A stretch of 10,251 bases of DNA from CAVPEW01 sp050247895. GTDB lineage: Bacteria; Actinomycetota; Acidimicrobiia; Acidimicrobiales; VFJN01. Position 1 is the stretch's first letter. Each line of letters starts with the position of its first letter. The stretch is taken from the NCBI GenBank assembly GCA_050247895.1, contig JBFWTJ010000131.1:1-10251 (forward strand). Reading direction: 5' to 3'. The notes under the pieces were generated by a model, which was not told the DNA's origin, did not search any database, and saw only the letters and a program-made list of their open reading frames with translations. Of the stretch, positions 6,243 to 10,251 are shown piece by piece. Position numbers and translations under genes: made by a program.

Positions 6243-7072
6243 CGTTCGGGCCCGAGGTGGTCGAGGCGATCGGCCTGCTCGACGCCGCGGCCGAGCGGCG
6301 CTACGTCCTGGCGGATCCCACCACGGCGCCGGGGCTCATCCACCTGGGCGGGCGCCTGGCCGACGTGGGCGAGGTCGGAGCGTGGATCGAGGCCGAGCTG
6401 CGGCGGGCCCGGGGGCACCGAGACCTGGCCGGTTCCCTGGCCACCTACCGGTTCTCGGCGGTGCTCGCCGAGCTGGTGATGGTCCCGTTGGTCGAGCACG
6501 GTCGGGTGATCCAGGTCGACCCGTCGGGACTCTGGCTGGAGCTGATCGACGAGGTGCGGATCGGCGACGTGGCCCTGGCGCCCGTCGGCGTGGTCGCCGG
6601 GAACGACCTCGACGTCCTGGTCGAAGCGGCCGCGGTGACCTTGGAGGCGTCGTACGCGCCGGTGGCCGACGCGGTGCGCGGCCACGCGCCCTTCGGCCGG
6701 GCCGGCATGTGGGGGACCCTCGCCGACCACGTCGCCTCCGTGCCGATGCGCCGTGCCCGCCTGGCCGGGGGGACCGGTCAGCGGGCCTGGACGCTCGCCG
6801 AGCAGGTCCTGGACGCCCTGGCGGCGCGCCGGCCGCTGCTGCGCGTGCGGCCCCGCCTGGTCGTGGTGGAGGCGCGCGCTGACGGCGCGGCGCGGCGTGG
6901 GTGCTACGCCGAGAAGGGCACCTGCTGCCTGATCTACAAGGCCGATCCCGAGCACGACGACCGGGCGGCACAGGTGGCGGGCTACGCCTGCTCGGCCTGC
7001 CCGCTGCGGGACCCCGCCGAGCGGATTGCCCTGTTCCAGGCGGACCTGGCCCGGATGTCGGCGGGGATGTGA
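6239..7072 (+). CDS. fhuF: FhuF-like ferric-siderophore reductase, [2Fe-2S] C-terminal motif
   Basis: The 277-aa product (E. coli FhuF is about 262) ends with the FhuF-type cysteine cluster: RRGCYAEKGTCCLIYK (219-234), then YACSACPL (249-256). The cysteines are C222, C229, C230, C251 and C254. FhuF proteins reduce hydroxamate siderophore-bound Fe(III) in the cytosol so that iron is released after import, and its place between the ATPase and permease genes fits. The GTG start at 6239 has GGGAGG 4 bases upstream and overlaps the preceding stop (GTGA). Unlike the classical CC-x10-C-x2-C spacing, here it is CC-x20-C-x2-C with an additional upstream Cys. The last codons form the first unit of the tandem array that continues downstream. 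The symbol is by family resemblance; the physiological substrate is not known. Confidence 0.85.
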   Translation: MTFGPEVVEAIGLLDAAAERRYVLADPTTAPGLIHLGGRLADVGEVGAWIEAELRRARGHRDLAGSLATYRFSAVLAELVMVPLVEHGRVIQVDPSGLWLELIDEVRIGDVALAPVGVVAGNDLDVLVEAAAVTLEASYAPVADAVRGHAPFGRAGMWGTLADHVASVPMRRARLAGGTGQRAWTLAEQVLDALAARRPLLRVRPRLVVVEARADGAARRGCYAEKGTCCLIYKADPEHDDRAAQVAGYACSACPLRDPAERIALFQADLARMSAGM

Positions 7073-7400
7073 GTGCGGGCGGCCCCGCTTCGGGCGGACC
7101 TGGCCCGGATGTCGGCGGGGATGTGAGCGCGGCCGGCCCCGCTTCGGGTCGACCTCGTCCGGATGTCAGCCCGGACGTGAGCGCGGGCGGCCCCGCTTCG
7201 GATCGAGCTCGTCCGGATGTCAGCCCGGACGTGAGCGCGGGCGGCCCCGCTTCGGGTCGAGCTCGTCCGGATGTCAGCCCGGACGTGAGCGCGGGCGGCC
7301 CCGCTTCGGGTCGACCTGGCCGGGACGTGAGCGACGCCGGCCGTCCGGGTCGACCTCGTCCGGACGCCGGCAGGGAGGTGAGCACGGGCGGGCGGTCGCC
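7040..7400 (+). repeat. 54-bp tandem array of the fhuF/permease junction
   Basis: Five full 54-bp units (7040-7093, 7094-7147, 7148-7201, 7202-7255, 7256-7309) are followed by a shortened unit (7310-7348, 39 bp) and a diverged one (from 7349). Adjacent units mostly differ at one or two bases, but units 2 and 3 differ more. In the fhuF frame every unit ends in TGA (7070, 7124, 7178, 7232, 7286, 7328, 7379). Each TGA overlaps a permease-frame GTG one base earlier. In the permease frame a unit reads VSAGGPASGRARPDVSPD (18 aa) with no stop. Confidence 0.95.
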
Positions 7401-8409
7401 GACGGTGCTGGCCACGGACCGGGCCCGGCTCCTCGGCCTCGTCGGGGCCCTCGCCCTGCTCGGCCTGGCTGCGGGGGCCTCGGTGCTGGTCGGCACGGTC
7501 ACCGTCCGGCCCGGCGACGTGTGGCACGCCTACCGGGGTTGGACCGGCACCGACACCGACCTGGTCGTGGTGCACCTGCGGGTGCCGCGCACGATCACCG
7601 GCCTGCTCGTCGGCGTGGCGCTGGGCCTGGCCGGGACGGTCATCCAGGGAGCCACCCGCAACCCCCTGGCCGATCCGTCGATCCTGGGCATCAGCGCCGG
7701 GGCCGCGCTGGGCTCGGTCACGGGCATCACGGTCTTCGGGGTCACCTCGCTCGGCGGCTACGTGTGGTTCGCCTTCGCCGGGGCCGCGCTGGCCGGGATC
7801 GCCGTCCACGTACTGGCCTCGGCGGGTCGGATCGGGGCGACACCGGTGAAGCTGGCGCTGTCAGGCGCTGCGGTGAGCGTGTTCCTCGGCTCGGTCACCG
7901 CGGGTGCCGGGATCATCGACGTCGACCTGCACGACCGGTTCCGCTTCTGGTCGGTGGGTTCGCTCGGCCTCGCCGACCGTGAGGTCACCACGCAGCTCGC
8001 GCCGTTCGTGGTGGCCGGGGTGGTCCTGGCCGTGGTCAGCGGCCGGTCCCTCGACGCCCTGGCCCTCGGCGAGGACGTGGCCCGGTCGCTCGGCCAGCGG
8101 GTCGCCCTGGCCCGGACGGTCGCGGCCACGTCGGTGGTCCTGCTCGCCGGGGCGGCGACCGCAGCGGTCGGTCCCGTCGCCTTCGTCGGCCTGACCGCGC
8201 CGCACGCGGCGCGGATCCTGGTCGGCCCGGGGCACCGCTGGGTGCTGCCCTGGGCGGCGGTGCTCGCCGCCGTCCTCGTCCTCGGTGCCGACGTCGTCGG
8301 CCGGGTCGTGGTGCAACCGCGGGAGCTCCAGGTGGGACTGGTGACGGCGGCCTTCGGCGCGCCCTGGTTCGTGGCCCTCGTCCGCCGCCGCCGGCTGGCC
8401 CAGCTGTGA
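7069..8409 (+). CDS. Siderophore ABC transporter permease (FecCD/BtuC family) with repeat N-terminus
   Basis: The conserved core has family signatures: LRVPRTITGLLVGVALGLAG followed by TVIQGATRNPLADPSILGIS near the second and third helices, GPVAFVGLTAPHAAR, and a terminal helix LQVGLVTAAFGAPWFVALV. About ten membrane helices are expected, and it should pair with the second permease as the channel half. The start is uncertain. The GTG at 7069 overlaps the fhuF stop (GTGA) and gives 446 aa with a 103-residue hydrophilic extension of 18-aa repeats. The last repeat-derived GTG at 7378 gives 343 aa, the family's normal length, but AGGGAGG abuts it too closely for an ideal ribosome site. Five more in-frame GTGs lie between. 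I list the longest coupled version; the core is certain. Confidence 0.92.
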   Translation: MSAGGPASGGPGPDVGGDVSAAGPASGRPRPDVSPDVSAGGPASDRARPDVSPDVSAGGPASGRARPDVSPDVSAGGPASGRPGRDVSDAGRPGRPRPDAGREVSTGGRSPTVLATDRARLLGLVGALALLGLAAGASVLVGTVTVRPGDVWHAYRGWTGTDTDLVVVHLRVPRTITGLLVGVALGLAGTVIQGATRNPLADPSILGISAGAALGSVTGITVFGVTSLGGYVWFAFAGAALAGIAVHVLASAGRIGATPVKLALSGAAVSVFLGSVTAGAGIIDVDLHDRFRFWSVGSLGLADREVTTQLAPFVVAGVVLAVVSGRSLDALALGEDVARSLGQRVALARTVAATSVVLLAGAATAAVGPVAFVGLTAPHAARILVGPGHRWVLPWAAVLAAVLVLGADVVGRVVVQPRELQVGLVTAAFGAPWFVALVRRRRLAQL

Positions 8410-8473
8410 GCCTGACGGGTGTAGGCGTCCCGCGGCCGGAACGGGCGGGTCGAGCGCGTGGCCCGAGGGTGGC

Positions 8474-9649
8474 GTGGTGAGGGGAGCCGGGCACCCGGAG
8501 CGGGACGGATCCGCGAGCGTCGACCTGTCGGCCCTGGGCGGACCCGGGTCGCAGCTGCGGCGCGACGTGGTGACAGGCCAGCCCTCGCCCGCCGCCCTGG
8601 CCGCGGCGCGGTCGGGGGCGTGGGTGGCCCGCCGGGGGCGGGCGTCGTGGCGCGCCGAGCCTCGTTCGATCGTCGTCACCGTGGTGGCGGGCGCCCTCGC
8701 GGTCGCGGGGTTCGTGGTGTCGCTGGCCGTCGGGGACTACCCGATCCCGGTGGCCCACGTGGTCGACGCGCTGCTCGGCCGCCCGGTGCCCGGGCGCAGC
8801 GGCTACGTGGTCGAGGAGATCCGGCTGCCGCGGGGCCTGGTCGCCATGACCTCGGGCGCGGCCCTGGCCCTGTCGGGCGGCATCTTCCAGCGGGTCGCCC
8901 GCAACCCCCTGGCCAGTCCCGACATCGTGGGCATCACCGCCGGGGCGTCGACCGCTGCCGTCGCGGTGATCGTCCTGTGGGCGGGTTCGAGCGCCGCGGT
9001 GGCTGCCGGGGCACTGGTCGGCGGGGCGACGACCGCGCTGGTCATCTACCTCGCCGCCTACCGGCAGGGGGTCACCGGCTACCGGCTGATCCTGGTGGGC
9101 ATCGCCGTCGGGGCCGTGCTGACCTCGGTCACCTCGTACCTGCTGGTCAGCGCCGACCTGTACACGGTGCAGCGGGCGTCGGCCTGGCTGGCCGGTGGGC
9201 TGGCCGGCGCCGGCTGGGACGACGTGCCTGTCCTGGTCGGTGCGACGGCGGTGCTGGGCGCCGCCGCGCTGCTCCTGTCCCGGCAGCTCCGGCTCCTCGA
9301 GCTCGACGACGAGCTGGCCGCGACGCTGGGCGTCCGGGTCGAACCGGCCCGGGCCGCGGTCCTCCTGGTCGCCGTGGCCCTCGCCGCGATCGCCACCTCG
9401 GTGGTCGGGCCGATCACCTTCGTGGCGCTCGTCGCCCCGCAGATCGCCCGGCGGCTCGTCCGGGAGCGGGCCCTGGCCCTGGTCGCGTCGGCCGCCGTCG
9501 GCGGGGTGCTGGTGGTCGCCGCCGACCTGGTCGCCCGGCGGGCCTTCGCCCCGACCGAGCTCCCGGCCGGGATCGTCACCGGCGTGCTCGGTGCGCCCTA
9601 CCTCCTGGTCCTGCTCTGGCGGGCCAACCGGGTCGGCGCCACGGGCTGA
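8474..9649 (+). CDS. Second siderophore ABC transporter permease (FecCD/BtuC family)
   Basis: The 391-aa product shows the same family signatures as its neighbour: IRLPRGLVAM (116-125), ALSGGIFQRVARNPLASPDI (132-151) with VGITAGAS, VVGPITFVALVAPQIARRLV (310-329) and ELPAGIVTGVLGAPYLLVLL (362-381). With the preceding permease it would form the heterodimeric channel for a ferric siderophore. The first 65 or so residues are hydrophilic and Gly/Arg-rich, unusually long before the first helix at about 66-86. GAGGGTGG (8465-8472) lies just upstream of GTGs at 8474 and 8477. A later GTG near 8570 would give a more typical length of about 360 residues. The 64-bp gap after the first permease is the only non-overlapping junction of the operon. 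Confidence 0.92.
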   Translation: MVRGAGHPERDGSASVDLSALGGPGSQLRRDVVTGQPSPAALAAARSGAWVARRGRASWRAEPRSIVVTVVAGALAVAGFVVSLAVGDYPIPVAHVVDALLGRPVPGRSGYVVEEIRLPRGLVAMTSGAALALSGGIFQRVARNPLASPDIVGITAGASTAAVAVIVLWAGSSAAVAAGALVGGATTALVIYLAAYRQGVTGYRLILVGIAVGAVLTSVTSYLLVSADLYTVQRASAWLAGGLAGAGWDDVPVLVGATAVLGAAALLLSRQLRLLELDDELAATLGVRVEPARAAVLLVAVALAAIATSVVGPITFVALVAPQIARRLVRERALALVASAAVGGVLVVAADLVARRAFAPTELPAGIVTGVLGAPYLLVLLWRANRVGATG

Positions 9650-9725
9650 GCCCGACGGCTCCACGGTCCCGCCCTTCTGCCGGGGCGAGGGCGCCCTGGT
9701 CGCGCCGAGCCTCGGCAACTTGTTC

Positions 9726-9766
9726 CCGGGCCCGGCCGGGCCCCTCGTGGCGCCGGCCGGGCCCGG
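9726..9766. terminator. Bidirectional hairpin between convergent genes
   Basis: Bases 9726-9739 and 9753-9766 are perfect reverse complements (14 bp, all G/C) with a 13-nt loop. The left arm also belongs to a 16-base palindrome (9728-9743). It lies between the stop of the second permease and the stop of the convergent binding-protein gene, the right place for a shared terminator. No T-tract is present on either strand. Confidence 0.65.
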
Positions 9767-9769
9767 AGG

Positions 9770-10251
9770 TCAGTCGAACAGGTCGGGGTGGAGGAACTCG
9801 GCCACCTCGACGAGGGTGTCGCCGTTGCGGATGCTGACGCTGGTGTCGGCGAAGTCGACGACCAGGATCCGCTCGTCCCGGATGGCCGGCACGTTGGCCA
9901 GGGCCGGATCGTCGAGCAGGGCCCGCACCTCGGGCTCGGTGTCGGCCCGGACCCGGTCGGACCCGCAGCAGGTGTAGATGATGATGGCGTCGGGCGCCTG
10001 CTCGATGATCTGCTCGATGCTGATGACCGGGCTGTCCGACTGGTCGGCGAAGACGTTCTCGCCGCCCGCGCCGTCGATGATGTCCTGCATGATGCCCTTG
10101 TTGCCCCGGGCGGTCATCTCGCCCTTGTAAGGCTCGAAGGCCAGGACGCGGGGCCGTTCGGCCACGTCGCCGACGGTCGCCTCGACCTCGGCGATCTGGT
10201 CCTCGACCTGCGCGATCAGCTCGGCTGCCTCGTCCTCGCGGCCGAACACGA
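9770..10251 (-). CDS. Periplasmic-type iron-siderophore substrate-binding protein, C-terminal part
   Basis: Only the last 160 or so residues are inside the window; the gene runs past base 10251, so the signal peptide and first lobe are not visible. What remains matches the helical-backbone binding proteins of siderophore/cobalamin importers (TroA/FepB/BtuF type). It has a linking helix region (about ELIAQVEDQIAEVEATVGDV), then RPRVLAFEPYKG and the motif ISIEQIIEQAPDAIIIYTC. Near the end is a VPAIRDERILVVDF segment. It should capture the ferric siderophore outside the membrane and deliver it to the two permeases. It is convergent with the transporter operon rather than part of it, so it needs its own promoter, outside the window. 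A vicinal Cys pair in YTCCGSD is unusual. Confidence 0.88.
   Translation of the reverse strand, partial: VFGREDEAAELIAQVEDQIAEVEATVGDVAERPRVLAFEPYKGEMTARGNKGIMQDIIDGAGGENVFADQSDSPVISIEQIIEQAPDAIIIYTCCGSDRVRADTEPEVRALLDDPALANVPAIRDERILVVDFADTSVSIRNGDTLVEVAEFLHPDLFD

Noticed and set aside
7040..7400. CRISPR array
   Set aside because: The 54-bp units are contiguous with no unique spacers and lie in coding frame; this is a tandem repeat, not a CRISPR.
8036..9718. 560-codon minus-strand frame opposite the permeases
   Set aside because: It is antisense to two clear membrane proteins and consists of Arg/Gly/Pro/His-rich, low-complexity sequence typical of a GC-rich shadow.

Overview
The window is very GC-rich, with GTG starts, 4-base start/stop overlaps and several promoters that look leaderless or nearly so. 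It carries a DUF222/HNH endonuclease of the mycobacterial 13E12 type under a Bacillus/actinobacterial-type SOS box. All of this points to an actinobacterium. An Acidimicrobiia-like lineage (e.g. Iamia relatives) is my guess, but the sequence alone does not prove it. I see no rRNA, tRNA, CRISPR array, insertion sequence or phage gene.

Left part (1-1559): a non-coding stretch holds two strong hairpins, probably terminators of a gene left of the window, and a low-GC leader. It is followed by a stand-alone ssuD-type FMNH2-dependent alkanesulfonate monooxygenase (385-1524, +). The ssuEACB partners are not in view.

Middle part (1560-4756, all -): a secreted PKD-domain protein (1560-2366) and a lipoprotein (2363-2950) overlap by 4 bases and form a two-gene operon of unknown function. 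Their promoter has a perfect inverted repeat between -35 and -10, and it lies at the 3' end of the next gene. That gene is a 593-aa DUF222/HNH endonuclease (2975-4756). Its promoter has a consensus LexA box in the -35/-10 spacer and its transcript is probably leaderless.

Right part (4757-10251): after about 400 bp without a convincing gene comes a ferric-siderophore uptake operon on +: ABC ATPase (5155-5970), a small coupled ORF of doubtful reality (5967-6242), a FhuF-like siderophore-iron reductase (6239-7072), and two FecCD-type permeases (7069-8409, 8474-9649). A convergent, truncated periplasmic substrate-binding protein (9770 to the window end, -) follows across a hairpin terminator. Together they would bind a ferric siderophore outside the cell, import it through a heterodimeric permease driven by the ATPase, and release iron by reduction in the cytosol.

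The most unusual structure is a 54-bp tandem array (about 7040-7400) built from the fhuF/permease junction itself. Every unit repeats a fhuF stop codon overlapping a permease-frame GTG start, so the array multiplies the translational-coupling site and adds an in-frame 18-residue repeat to the permease N-terminus.
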